Assembly: GCA_020746105.1 (NCBI GenBank)
Contig: CM036621.1
Coordinates: 47,092,264 to 47,156,263, forward strand
Origin: Trogon surrucura
Lineage: Eukaryota; Chordata; Aves; Trogoniformes; Trogonidae
DNA: 64,000 nucleotides
Direction of reading: 5' to 3'
The notes under the pieces are model-generated. The model was given only the letters and a program-made list of their open reading frames with translations, did no database searches and had not been told where the DNA came from. Positions within the stretch are counted from its first letter, which is position 1. Every line of letters starts with the position of its first letter. Shown here piece after piece: positions 45,922 through 58,680 of this stretch. Position numbers and translations under genes: made by a program.

Positions 45922-48900
45922 GTACGGGAATTTTCGTTCATATATATTTTCCACTGAAAAGTGATTACATGGTTTCTGGAAATTTAGTGCTATTGGGGTT
46001 TTTTTATTATTATTTCTGGTTATTATTTAATACAGTCAGCTTTCGCAGTTGTTTTCCACAAACGGAAATTAAATTACCTTGACTGAATCAAAGTATTTTT
46101 TTTAATTAATTATTTTTGTAACAAATGGAAGAAGAAATGGATTTCATCTGGTCTCTACGATTTACCATCCTCAGTGAATGTATATAATTCATCAAACAAT
46201 ATGCAGTTTTGGTCTCATTTTCATGCAGACTGACAAGTATTTCTTTCCCCTGAGCATAATCTCGAAGACCATCCTCTGAGAGTCATCTTTTAACTCTAAG
46301 CTCAGTTAATTTGCTTTGGTTATCTTTTCATCCCATATTGTTCCCAAACTGGCTGTCGATGTTAATTTATTTCTGTTTGTAGATGATGGTGAAACCCTAA
46401 TGTCATGTTTAAGTGGTAAGAATGAATCTAAAATAGTGTATTTGGTGAAAGATACTTGTTTGCAAAACTCATGTAAGTTTTTCTACCTTTTTTTTTTTTT
46501 GCAATTGCTTTTACCAGAGTTGTTCTGCAGGGTATTTAATGCTAATCTAAAAATTGACATCTATTTTGATAGTTACCATATAGTCTCTAAACTAGAGATA
46601 TATATAAATAAATAGCGCTAGATGTTTCTTCCCAGCCATAAAGCAGGGCACATATCGCTTTCTATGAAATTACTCCCTCACTTCTGAATGTGGTCACACA
46701 CAATATCACTGCATAATTGCAGTACAGTATCTTTGAGCTGAAGGGCTTTTTTCTTTCTTCTTGGAGATTTCTTTTAAACTCTTTGGCAGGCTTATGCATA
46801 GTCCACTGAACTTAATAAAGAATAAGGCAAATAAACAATAATATTCTAAGTTAGAACACTGGAGTAAAATTATAAATAAGATATTGTCTCACATGAGGCT
46901 CGAGAGTGCACTTTGTATTTTGAGATTTAAGGAGCAAATTCTTGCTGATTGTGTGCCATAAGTCTTTATATCTTTATGGTCTCAGAGCTGCAAACAGTTT
47001 GTAGCTAGGTACAAGGGTAGCTACAAGGGTAGAGCCATTCTTCCCCCATTTTATACCTGGCATCTCCCATCTTCACACAGACACGTGTCATTTAGTGGAA
47101 AACACATGTTCCAGACCTGGAAAAACCTTTTGTATTCCTCCTATCTTTAGTCTGCCTTTTCTAACTATGTTTTCTACAGACAGCAGAGAAATTTCTCCTA
47201 TTTCAGTTTCAACAGTGCTCAGCAGCAAGGCAATAATGCAATAGAGTGTAAATAAATGTGAAGTGAATCACGTGGGAGAAAAAAAATCTACCTATCCATA
47301 CACAATGGTAAGCCCTTGGTTGATCATTTCTGTTCAGACATGTAATCATATGATAAGGATAATTCTCTGAAACCCAGTAGCCCATTGCTCAACAGACAAA
47401 GAAAACAAAAGGTTAAGGAAGCAAGAGAGGGCAAGAGGTTCAAAATGCTTATCCTCTTCTCAGGCGAGGAGCTTAAGCCGCAGACCTTTCTGTTACACCC
47501 CTTACCATAGTTTTCCACAGGCAGAGAAATCAGACTTCATTCCCAGAAGAGGGCTCCTTTCTGCCAGGGCTCCCTTCTGTCAGATCTGACATGGCCGGGT
47601 GGACTCCCTGCTCTGGTAGCTGACGGCATTAAGGTGTTGAGGAGCTCATGCTTTTGTCTTATCCAGCACAGGGATCTTTGTCTCCCTGACCCTCCTGAGC
47701 TGTAAAGCATTGTCCACAGCCTGCAGTCTCAGAGGGAGCAGGAGAACACGCAGCCACAGGACTGGGCCTAAGGGAACACAAACTGCACTTATTCATTGAC
47801 TAAGATAACGACATTGGCTGCCTCAGGCTGAATTTCCTCTTGTGCTGCACTTTGCAGAGACCTTTGTCTCCGTAGCAATTACATGTTCATTAACAGACAC
47901 ATAAATCCAGTTGCCAAGTCTCAGTGAGCCTGGAGGTTTAACACAAGGCTCACAAGAAATCAGACCCAATACCTGGGCTAAGCAGAAGTCCTGCACCAGC
48001 TTCATTCTCTAATGACTCCAGAAGTACCTGAAGGCTGGCATGGTAAGTGGTCCCTCATTAGGGTGGACATCGCAAATGAACTCGGACTGTGAGCCCTGAG
48101 ACACTTTGATGAATATCTCATCTTTAGCCAAAGTTAATGCAAAGTTGCTCTTTTGAGCAGCTTGTAAAAACATAGTTCATATGATCTGATCAAAGCAAAG
48201 ATCAGAAATTAAGCTATAGCAACCATTCAAAGTGGCTCCTGGTTTCGTTTTGTTTTTTTTTAACTTAAAACACCTATTATTTCTTTTAAAAAATGGTTAA
48301 CATATAATATTAAACTAGCCTTGGATTTAAGTAGGTAGTTATTCAAGTAAAGGAGAAGTGTAACTGAATACTGTGGTTTGTCTCTCCAGCACAAGAATTA
48401 AGAAAATAAGTCCTGTTCTGAAATCCTCCTGCCACAGCCAGCAGCACTTGGGAAGCCCTGAGAAAGAGACATTTCTAACTGGTTCTCTTGAAATATGCAA
48501 TTAAAGTGGAATTCTAAGACTTTGCCAAGAAGCTGAAGAATACACTAAGCAGTACCAAAGTGTGCACACATACTTGGTACACAGAGATGCTTTTCAAAAG
48601 CCTTTCACAACGCAAATGTCATTTCATGTGACCTCAGAAGGGATGCATTCGTGTCTGTGGGTACTGTTAATTTGCTAACATGGGTAGCAAAGATTAGTAC
48701 AGCTATAGGAGATCTATTCATTTTCAGCTCTGAAGCAATAGTTGTCACTGTTCAAGAATCAAATACTAGGGTAGGTTTCTTTCGTGGAATATTCAAGATA
48801 TTGGTGAACCTAGAGGCAGTTCACATGAGCCTGGTGTCACATCACGTTTTTGTAAAGGATGTTGAGCACCTTTAAAGTTGATAATACTGTTTATCTGCCT

Positions 48901-49261
48901 TATACTGCGATGGCAATTCTCAACGTCAGGCAAGTTAAAGCAGCACTGCTTTTGAAGAAGAAAGTTTAGTCATTATGCATTGTACATCTTTAATGCACAG
49001 TATGTATCAGCCTGAAATGCCTGCTCTAACCAAACCGATCATCTCACTGTCCTCTTCAGTTTGCTCTTGTCCACATTCCTCTATCTCCTGTATTTTGAAA
49101 AAGAGATACTGAAGAAAACTGTAAAATACAGTTCTTTGAAGAAAAACTCCCTCATATCAAATGGAACTACTAGCTTTATTTCCCTTTCCATGAAAAGTTT
49201 GTCTTCTGGTTAAATTAAAACACAGGCTACCTCAACAGATATTTGGTTTTACTTCTAGTTT
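45922..49261. other. Intergenic/intronic DNA between A3 and B3
   Basis: AT-rich (46000-46900) and otherwise unique sequence. Poly-T at about 46488-46500. No gene, RNA or clear repeat was recognised. Confidence 0.5.
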
Positions 49262-49510
49262 TAGTGCTGCTCATATAACAAGTAGCTGCTGAGGCATCAA
49301 TTTGCTGTCTTCTTCCCTTAGTGCCATTCACTGCTTGCAGTTCAGGTTAGAAAATATCTGCACATCCTTTCTCTCTGTTCTCTGTTTACCTCTAATTTGT
49401 CTTTAAAAAAAGCTAAAATATGTCCTTCCTGTTGCTGCCTCACCTTTTCCACAGTTTTTGCTCTGATGGTCTGGTTCTAAAAGTAGGGAGTCTGTTGAAT
49501 CCATTGGAAA
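49262..49510. repeat. B-type upstream block, unit 3 (no LTR)
   Basis: Matches 28061-28310 and 35885-36130. The preceding text 'cttctagttttagtgctgctc' is the uninterrupted target of the LTR found in units 1 and 2. Confidence 0.7.
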
Positions 49511-49615
49511 CTGTAGCCATCCCACCAACAGAGTTCTTGTCTTATTGACACTGGAAGATGAACTTTGTATTGTCTGTATCCAGCCAGTTAAATTTGCTGA
49601 CAACAATACTGGCAA

Positions 49616-49689
49616 GTTAAATATTTATTTCTGCAGTCAACAAGTTTCCTGCAAAAAAAAGTTAAAGCTTGCATGGACCTTTATATAAA
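49616..49689 (+). promoter_or_regulatory. Putative promoter of exon B3
   Basis: TATATAAA at 49682-49689, 52 bp before the ATG. A weak HNF1-like GTTAAATATTTAT is at 49616-49628. Both are decayed in the broken B1 and B2. Confidence 0.5.
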
Positions 49690-49741
49690 GGACTGTGTCA
49701 GAAGCCTCCAGAGCAGAACTCTCTGGTTTACTTCCACCAAA

Positions 49742-50611
49742 ATGGCTCTTCCATTTCAGTATTTTTACCAGTGTATTGGGATATTTTTTCTTCTGGCATC
49801 ATCTTTAAACTTAGCTAAAGGTGGAAAGATCTTGGTGATACCTCAGGATGGAAGTCATTGGCTCAGCATGCGCCCAGTAGTGGAGAAACTCCAGCAAAAT
49901 GGACATGAAGTGGTTGTGCTTGTACCATCAACAAGTTTGCATATGAAGTCGAAGGAGCCTCACAATTATACAGTGCAAGTATATCCAGTACCTTTTGATC
50001 AGAAACAATTCACTTTTGCACTCAAGTCATTCATTAATGCTCATTTTATTGAACAATCTGTTTTGAATGTTATTATTACGATGTATCAAAGCACGTTAGA
50101 AATTTCCAGGTTCTTTTTTGGCTGCTGTAAGAGTCTTTTGCACAACAAAGACATGATGCGGCATTTGAAAGAGAGCAAATTTGATGTGGTTTTCACGGAT
50201 CCAATTATGATGTGCGGACCAATAATTGCTGATTATCTTTCAGTTCCTTCCGTCTACTTCTTGCGGGGATTTCCTTGCGGCATGGATTCTGAAGCTGCTC
50301 AGTGTCCAATCCCTCCTTCCTATGTCCCCAGATTGTTCCTAAATAATTCAGATACCATGACATTTGCTCAACGCATTAAGAACATGTTGGTCTTTATGCT
50401 GGAGTTTGTTTACTGTAAGCCTCTATTTGCCCAATTTGAAGAACTTGTATACGAGATTTTTCAAAAGAAAGTGACAGCTGTAGACCTTCTGAGCCGTGGA
50501 TCTGTTTGGCTGATGAGATATGATTTTGTGTTTGAGTTCCCAAGACCAGTGATGCCGAACATGGTTTTTATTGGAGGGATAAACTGTGATCAGAAGAAAA
50601 AACTGCCTCAG
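49742..50611 (+). CDS. UGT1A: UGT1A alternative first exon B3
   Basis: An 870-nt, 290-codon first exon. It starts at MALPFQYFYQ (ATG 49742, context aaaATGG); an in-frame upstream ATG at 49673 overlaps the TATA region and is less likely. Signal peptide about 1-26, His39 in IPQDGSHWLSM, TDP Asp in FDVVFTDP, sequons NYT and NNS. Ends KKKLPQ|GTATAA in phase 0. It is the only intact member of the B lineage; two truncated relatives lie upstream. Confidence 0.93.
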
Positions 50612-53127
50612 GTATAAAATTTTATTTTGTTTTTATGAAAAGGAAAGAACATAAATGCTTAAGCCTTCTCCTTAGATCAAAATCTAACTGATGACACTTT
50701 GGTATTTGAAAATAGACAGCTAATGATGTAGAAATGTTATTTCCTAGTATCTGGCATTCAGATTAAATCACATCCTGGCAAATCTAAAGTCTGACAAGAT
50801 ATGAAAATTTAAGTGGCATGTAACTTTAATGCCAGTGATAAGTTGCCTTGTTGAACTGAAGCTCACCTGAATTTTTATGAGTTGCAAACCTTCCTCCCCA
50901 ACAGGAGCCAGACTTTGTAGCTTCCACTTCATCTAAGCTTCTTATTCCTTGTCCATCTCTCTAAGATCTGTCCCTACAATCAAAGCCAGGCTTGGAGGAC
51001 TTGGGTATATTGCTCTGAAAAATCCTGAAGACCATTCATAAGCACAGGCTGCTCCCTATCTGCCACACGGTGTCCTCCCTTCCCAGCTGTCTCATGGACT
51101 GTCCATCTGTACTTCTGTATACTCATTCTCCTTTCATACACATTGAAGGTTATAAGATGTAAGATTTTAGCTATTCACCAATTCTTTTTCTCTCATGTTC
51201 ATCTGCCAGATTGATTCATTTACATCTTTCCTGTTACATCAAGGTTTCAAAACCTTGCTAATTAATTAGCTTTTAAACTTCTCTGGGTGCAGATGTCTTC
51301 TGTAAATTCCCATTCAGGTTTCTGGGTACCAACCAGGTCTCTGAATCAAGTACAACATATTCTGTAGCAGATGGAAAGCAGAAAAGGGATATTCAAGTTT
51401 TGCAAATTGTGAGTAGCCTTGGAACAGAGTAGTGCAGAAGAAAGTCCTGATACCCTCCTCTTCAGTCCAGATAAATATGTTTAGTGCTTGTGTTGGAAGT
51501 GGCAGAGCCGATCATCCTACCAGGACAGTCTCTAGTGCCACTTGGTTCACTCTAGCTGGTTATGTATGTTCAAAAGAAAGAAAAGGAGTTGCAGTTGCTC
51601 ACAGGGGGTCTTTCAAAAGGGCATGGAGTCAAGAGTGAGAGAGATTGCTGATCAGATTTGAAACACCCAAGCAGATGTCTTTAAATGCCTCACATGGGAC
51701 ATGTGTGACTGTCTCTCTTCATCTGTCAGTCTAGCTTGAATGCATCTTATTCTAGTGTTCATTTGACAGCCTCTTTAGAGGTTATGAGGAACAGGTCTGT
51801 TACTGTGCATCACCTACTCCTGAGCTGTTTGAAAATTCCCATTAAGTTAATCCCACGTGCACTGCTGATAGGGGGACAGTGTGGGTGAAGGAGATGGCTG
51901 CTCTTTTTTGAGTGCAGGTTCTCAATAAGGTGAAAGATTTCCAAGACGGTTTGAAAATAAGGATGCAGAAACCGCACGTGAAAGAAAGCTCCACCAGTGA
52001 TGTAGAGCCCTGAATGCCATGGAGGAGCAAACTGTGTCTCAAAGGCACCTGCCCCATCCCTTACTTAAAAACTTTTATGGTGAGAGGTTATCAGCAACAT
52101 TTTAAAAACCTAGCAATTTACAGCTGAGAAGGATTGGACCCACAGAGTTGATGACCTGTTTCAGTCATGAACTGAACTGACACCGGCCATGAACTTGTGA
52201 TTTCATGAATTAGAAACGTGTTGTTGGTTTATGTTATCTAAGGTACAAAGGTGAACTGCTGTTTTGCAGCTTAGTTTTATACCTGATAGGATAAGGGGTT
52301 AGATGGGAGTTATATGTACAGATGGGGAAGGATTTTCTATTGGCTACTTATCTTCAAAAAACCCCATGTTTGCATCAATGAAAAAAATAATCAATTGTTC
52401 TCAGTTGTACCATCTGGCTTTGATTTAAAAAAAAGCAACAAAAAACAAAACCCAGGTACTTTAACGTTGATTCCTCATATTTATCTTTATGTTTCACTGT
52501 GCAATTTACCTCAGCTTCATTGGAAAATACTTATAAAATATACCAACCTACTACACTCTCTGACAACTCTGTTAGTCTTCAGCAGCACAGAGATCTCCAA
52601 CACTAGATGGAAAAGAGTCATTTCAGTGTGCTCTTATAGACCCAGTACTCCCTTGTTGTGTCAGCATTGTTTCTGACCATCCTCTCTGTGTATGCATTTC
52701 CTTCATGGTTTCCCATGCACCTTAGAGCACGCTATCAGTAACTGTCAGCAAAAGTTGCTGGGTTGCTTATGGTAAGAAGTGTCATGAGGCTGTGGTCCTA
52801 CTGTGGGAAGAAGAAAAAAGGTTGAGCTGTAATCTCAGCTTGCGTGAGTGAAGTGGGTGATAGGAGACACGCCTTTCCTGTGCTCATGCAAGCCCATTTT
52901 TGAAATACAAACCTCATCTCCACCTTTTATTTTCATTTATTGCCTGCCATGACTCCATCGCGTGCAGTCTGTGAACACCTGAAACGTGGGGCAAGTCACA
53001 AGGGCAGAGCTATCGTTAGAAAGCGTTGCCAAAGGGTGTGTTTGCATAGGTGGAGCATAGCTACAAAAGCTTGTGAACCACCCTTAGTCTCTCTCATGGA
53101 CTGGTTCCTGTCTGTCCAGCTTGCAAC
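50612..53127. other. Spacer between B3 and C
   Basis: Unique, moderately AT-rich sequence without a recognisable gene or repeat. A possible TATA-like ctacaaaag at about 53059 precedes exon C. Confidence 0.5.
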
Positions 53128-53964
53128 ATGCTGGTGGCGGTGCTTCTCCCCTTCTTGTGCTGCCTGAGTCTTACCACTGCTGGGAAACTTCTGGTGATCC
53201 CGATGGAGGGCAGCCACTGGCTCAGTATGAAGGAAGTGCTGGGTGAACTGGTCAAGAGAGGGCACGAAGTGGTTGTTATCGCACCAGAAAGCAAAATGAT
53301 GATAGACACCTCAGGGATATATGAAATGAAAACGTATCCTGTGCCTTTCAAAACGGAAGAGATGGAAGAACTTGTACGCTCATTTGGCACAGCGTGTTTT
53401 AGTGAAGAGCCTTTCCTGACTAGATTTTTGAATACTTGGGATGGTTTCCGAAAGTCCTCTGCTATGTTTGAAGCTTCCTGCAGTTCCTTACTGTACAACA
53501 AAGAGATGATGAAATACATTGAAGAAAGTAAATTTGACGCCCTCCTTACAGATCCTATGACACCCTGTGGACAAATAATTGCTTTGCATTTTTCTATCCC
53601 AACTGTTTTCTTCTTGCGGGGCGTCCCATGTGCTATAGACATTCATGCTGCTCAGGCTCCGGACCCACCCTCTTATGTCCCACGATTGTTCTCTCTCAAT
53701 ACAGACCATATGACATTCTCTCAGAGAGTGAAGAACTTCCTGATCACCGTTTCAGAGCTTTTCACCTGCAGTATTATCTTTTCACCATTTGAAAGCCTGG
53801 CCTCAGAGTTTCTCCAAAAGCCAATGACGATTACACAGCTTTTAAGTCACGGATCGATTTGGCTGAAGAGGCTTGACTTTGCCTTTGAGTATCCCATGCC
53901 TATAATGCCAAATATGGTTTTCATTGGAGGCATAAATTGCAGACAGAAGAAACCATTATCTCAG
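53128..53964 (+). CDS. UGT1A: UGT1A alternative first exon C
   Basis: An 837-nt, 279-codon exon, the shortest of the set, with a brief signal peptide (MLVAVLLPFLCCLSLTTA), His30 in GSHWLSM and Asp in FDALLTDP. It ends KKPLSQ|GTCAGT in phase 0. Most similar to D in the second half (SIWLKRLDFAFEYPMP). Single copy in the window. Confidence 0.93.
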
Positions 53965-56416
53965 GTCAGTGACTGGCTGGGAAAGGTATAAAAAGGGAGA
54001 AGTTCTAGCAGTCATACACCTAACATGATCTGTGTGGGGTTTAGTAGTGTATTTGATATGGGTGTTTCTTACCTAAAGAGATAATTTAGATTAACACTTT
54101 CTGTATAGCTGATCCACATGAAAACCAGAATGTGGTTCCATCTCCTTTTCTTGGATCTGACCAATGTAAGCATTTTGTTCGGTGAGGGGATCCCGTGCAT
54201 GTTTAATTCCGGATGAAGTCAGGTACAAAACACCGTATCATCCAGTAAATTAATGCAAAAAGGATAGGTGAGTTATAATGGCTCTTCCAAAAATTCTTTG
54301 CCTTACAAAAGAGGCAGAAGAATATTTCTTGAAGAGCATTAGCTGATTTTCCAATCAGAAGAATAACTTACTGGGTTATGCTCAATAGCGTCATGTGTTC
54401 TTTTCTGTAACAGCAGTCTTATGTTTGAGCTGAAGGCTAATATTTTGTGTCAAAGGTTTTGGTCTAACAACGGCTTCCATCACAAAAACTAGACAGCTGA
54501 ATTCTCGACTCCATTTTTAGGAGATGTTCAGTTTGGACAGGGGAATGCTGATGGGTGTTTGCTTGTGCATTTGTGGTCTAAAAAGTACTTGATAAAGCCA
54601 TGCATGTGATGTATGTTAGCTTGCTGGTGCTCATGATGTATGTTGGCTTGTTGCTGGGTGTGTTGTATATTCTTGCTTGCCTGTGGTCTAAGCAGAACCT
54701 CATGTGAAGCCAGAGATTAAATGGAAAAGGAGATACAAGAGGAGACAGCTCTCCTCAGCAGATAATGAATCTGTAGTTAGTGTCATCCAGCCGTTTCAGC
54801 AATAAATCACTTTGTTTCCTAGAAAGGATAAAGTTTTATCCATTGTGAATGTTACTTAAAAATAGATTTGCCTCCATTTTTCCTTTGAACTTTGTTCACT
54901 AGCCAGCCTTAGGCTGAGTCTTAGGGAATGGATTCCACCTCCCCACCACCACTCTTACTCCTCCCCCAAATTCTAGGCTTTTGTGAACAAGAATGAGTGA
55001 AGTTTCACAAGAAAATAGATTTGCGTTTTACAAGCCTGGCACATCTTCCCCTGAGCCAAGCTCAACTGCCCTCAGGCTTTGCTCTACTCCTCCCAGTACT
55101 TCACCTGATACTGCCCCTTGAAAGTACTACTTATTTCTGCTGAGCTGCTAGCATTCACATCTTGCTTTTTCACAAAGATCTCTTTCCAACTGCCATCAAC
55201 CCCCACTTTTATCATGGTAGTGCTTTTCCCTATATGTTTTGTCCATCAGAGCTGCTTAATGGCTTCTCAGGGACAAACCCAGGCAGGTCCTCTGGGAAAG
55301 CAGCATCCTGTCTGCCAGAGAGACCATATGGCAACTCCCGGTTAAAATCACTTTCCTCTGAAGACAGAGCTCACTCTCACTCCCATCTTACTTAGAGGCT
55401 AAAGATCATAGTCCAGCAGCAACATTTACTGCAGGAGTACTGATTATTGAGTCCTCATTTCTTATTGTCTTCTGACTATGCCTCTGTGTTACATGGTTAC
55501 ATCTAACAGCAAAATATAATACTGCAAGTTGACAAGTTTATCACAAGTAATTGTTAACTGCTCAGATATGGTATCTTGCTTGTAGTTTTTCATCTGAAGT
55601 CATAACATCACCTTTTACCATTTAAAATCTATTCCTGACCTGAAACAAGAGGGCTGTTATTGGCTATTTTGGTCTAGCCTTTCCTGCATTCAATTAGGTA
55701 CAAGTTGGAACTCAGTGGCTTTTCCCTCTTAATGCTCCTGCAAGAAGAAAGTGATCAAAAAAGGCACAGAGAGATAGGTTGGGATGAGAACAAACGAATG
55801 TTGTGCATGACAGAACAGATTTGGTAGATTCCTTCATTGATGCAAACCTCTATGCAGTGTTTCTTATTGTAATGAATTTGTACCTAGTGCTGAATCCCAG
55901 CACTGAGCTCTATGTAAATCACAGAGTCTTCTCCTTAGGATCGGCACAGATACCATGCCGCATAGTGGCATAAACTTGTAATTTTAAACATGAACTTGAC
56001 AAGTGTTTCAGAACAGCTGTAAAATGCTAATCACAAAGAAGGAAAGCAAGAAAGCATTTTATTATCTGCTTTTAGAAAACCCAGTTACTTCCAAGTGCCA
56101 GCACTATTCAAAGACCTGGGATTTTGGTTTTGCAGTGTCTGGTTTTATTTTCAGTCTAACACCAATCAGCAGAGGGAATCAATCAGAAAGGACCCATCCC
56201 AAGGGAGCCTCAGATACCAAGACCAGTTCTGTCCAACCCAGGCTGATTTATCAGGTTCCTTAAATGGTTCATCAATGCCTTGAATGATTACTGGTGACTG
56301 GTTTGGCTGGAAAAGCCAGATCGTTAGCGGGGAATGTGAGAACTGGTAGGGATGTGTGGGTCTACTTAAAGTCTCTTAGGCCAGGGCAGATGAACAGACT
56401 TTGGAGTTCTAGGAAC
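53965..56416. other. Spacer between C and D
   Basis: No gene. 54590-54690 has a loose internal repetition (gatgtatgttggcttg) without a recognised element. Confidence 0.5.
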
Positions 56417-57280
56417 ATGGCTCCTGTAAGTAAATACAATTACTTAGCTTCTGTGGGGGTTTTGGCTTTCCTGTCTCCTTTGTTTTGGGCTGACGGTGGA
56501 AAGTTGTTGGTAGTACCAATGGATGGGAGTCACTGGCTCAGCATGTGCTCAGTGCTGGTGGCCCTCAGCCAGAAAAAGCACGAAATTGTTGTTGTTGTGC
56601 CAGAAGTAAACTTAAATGTGAAGGCATCTGAATATTATACTCTCAAAACGTATCCAGTGACTTTAACTAGGGAAGAACTGGGAACAATCATGCATTCATT
56701 TGCAAATGATCTTTTTGAGAGAAGACCTTTGCTTCAAAGAATTATTGCACTTTATGAAAAAGTTCAAGTCATCTCTGATCTCTATGTCTCCTCCTGTAGC
56801 AGTTTACTGCATAGAAGGGATCTGATGCAATATCTTCAAGAGAGCAAATTTGATGCTATTCTCACGGACCCTGTTATACCATGTGGACAAATACTGGCTC
56901 TGCATCTGTCTATTCCATCTGTTTTCTTTTTACGGGGACTCCCCTGCAGTTTTGATTTGCAGGCTACTCAGTGTCCAGATCCCCCTTCCTATGTCCCAAG
57001 AACATTTACAGACAACTCGGACCACATGACGTTTATCCAGCGCATGGAAAACTTACTTCTCGAGTCATCAGAATCTTTTCTTTGCAATTTTGCCTATTTG
57101 CCATTCGAAATTCTGGCCTCGGAAGTTCTCCACAGACCAGTGACAATGAAAGAGCTCTTAAGACATGGATCCATTTGGCTTAAAAGAATGGATTTTGGTT
57201 TTGAGTATCCCATGCCAGTGATGCCAAACATAGTTTTTATTGGAGGTATAAACTGTGGGAAGAGAAAGCCATTATCTCAG
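56417..57280 (+). CDS. UGT1A: UGT1A alternative first exon D
   Basis: An 864-nt, 288-codon exon starting MAPVSKYNYL (ATG 56417, context aacATGG). The upstream in-frame ATG at 56294 would precede the signal peptide with a basic stretch and is not favoured. His39 in VPMDGSHWLSM, Asp in FDAILTDP, LRGLPC motif. It ends KRKPLSQ|GTCAGT. Confidence 0.93.
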
Positions 57281-58680
57281 GTCAGTGATTTCCTTGATAG
57301 AATGTTTGAAGTGAGAATGCTGTTTGCAAATGCCCTGTGTGTATGTAATCGTATACAGGAGTTTGTAGCATTCATATGTGCACTAAGGTATACGGTAAAG
57401 ACTGTAAAGAAAACAGGTGAAAAACTGGGTTGATTTTAATTCTTTCCCACTTTTGCAAGTACTCTTCTGTAGCATTAGCAAGGCCTAAGCATTTTTGCTC
57501 ACACAGTTGTTTTCCTTGGGCTAGATGGAAGCAGTTTATCACTCCACTCGATCAACTGCCAGTGAGGGTGATCCAGGTTTTAGCAGACAGGTCTGCTGCT
57601 TTTGTTTGCCAGATCAGTATTGCTGCCTGAAACTAATTTTTAAAATGAATCTTTTTGGTTAATAGAACCATCCTTTCATAATTTAACAATAAAGCATCAT
57701 AATGCGTCAGTTGGCAGGTAAAGTTCTGATTGTTCTGTCAGTCTAGGCTTATCCTTTCAGCACATGGATTCTTCACAGAATTTTCTGCAAAACTGCTGGA
57801 GGTTTTTGTAGCTGCTAGCCAGCACTGAGACATCTGCAACAGCTTACGCTGCCTTCTGAAAAGTTTCCCTTCAAAGCATGTACCAAGAGAAGACATAGTT
57901 TGGCAAATGTCCTTAAAGAAATTCTGGTGCATACTATCAGTCTCCATAGTAAATTACTGTATGGTCAAAAATTACTTCTGTGCAAAAATTTTCATAATTA
58001 GGGCTGATTATCTGCAAACCTTGTCTATGTGTTAGTGTTGTTTGGTTTCATGGCCTGGTGGCGTACTCTTCCAAGACTGATCCAGAATGGTATTTCTGGG
58101 TTGCTAATCCAGTTATAAATATATCTGGCAAAAAACCGTGCTCTTGGTCCTTCCTCCTTTCCAGCCCCTACTTCATCCTTCCAAAAAGAGGCCTTTCAGG
58201 GAAATGAACTTTGATAGCAAAGCTTCCATTTTCATTAAAATATTAGAGATATAAACCTGATAAAGAGACCAGACACATGTAAAACATTAATATTTTGCTA
58301 ATCCTTTACAAAGAGAAAATGACTTGGACTGGCAGGAGGGGAGGAATTTTCTTATACTGCAAATTCGTGTTTGGAAAATTAACGGTCTGTTAATCAGCAC
58401 TTTTGAGCACACCTCTTGAATTTCACAATTTCCATAAATCCCAGTATTCATCCAACACAAAAAGTGGGTGTTCCCCAGTTTAGCTGCTGTTCTGACTACT
58501 GTTTGCCAAATTCGCTGAACTTTAGCATCTCTTATTCCACTTTTGGTGAACCCATGATTATACATTTACTACACAGCAAATAAGTATAAAGATCACCTGG
58601 AGAAAGCACAGCACAGATGGCTTCGAAACTTGAAGCTGGGGCTATTCTTTCTGGGTGACACTCACCGGATTTCTGCAGGA
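57281..58680. other. Spacer between D and F1
   Basis: No gene or clear repeat. TATAAAG at 58585-58591, 90 bp before the F1 start codon, is a possible F1 promoter element; F2 and F3 have 'cttaag' at that place. Confidence 0.5.

Noticed and set aside
49673-49741. Upstream in-frame Met as the start of exon B3
   Set aside because: It would overlap the TATA region and put 23 residues before an otherwise normal signal peptide; the ATG at 49742 has the better context.
53094-53642. Minus-strand 182-residue frame opposite exon C
   Set aside because: It is the antisense of a clear UGT1A exon; similar antisense frames lie opposite the A, B and F exons.
56294-56416. Upstream in-frame Met as the start of exon D
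   Set aside because: The added 41 residues are basic and polar and precede the signal peptide; the family length fits the ATG at 56417.
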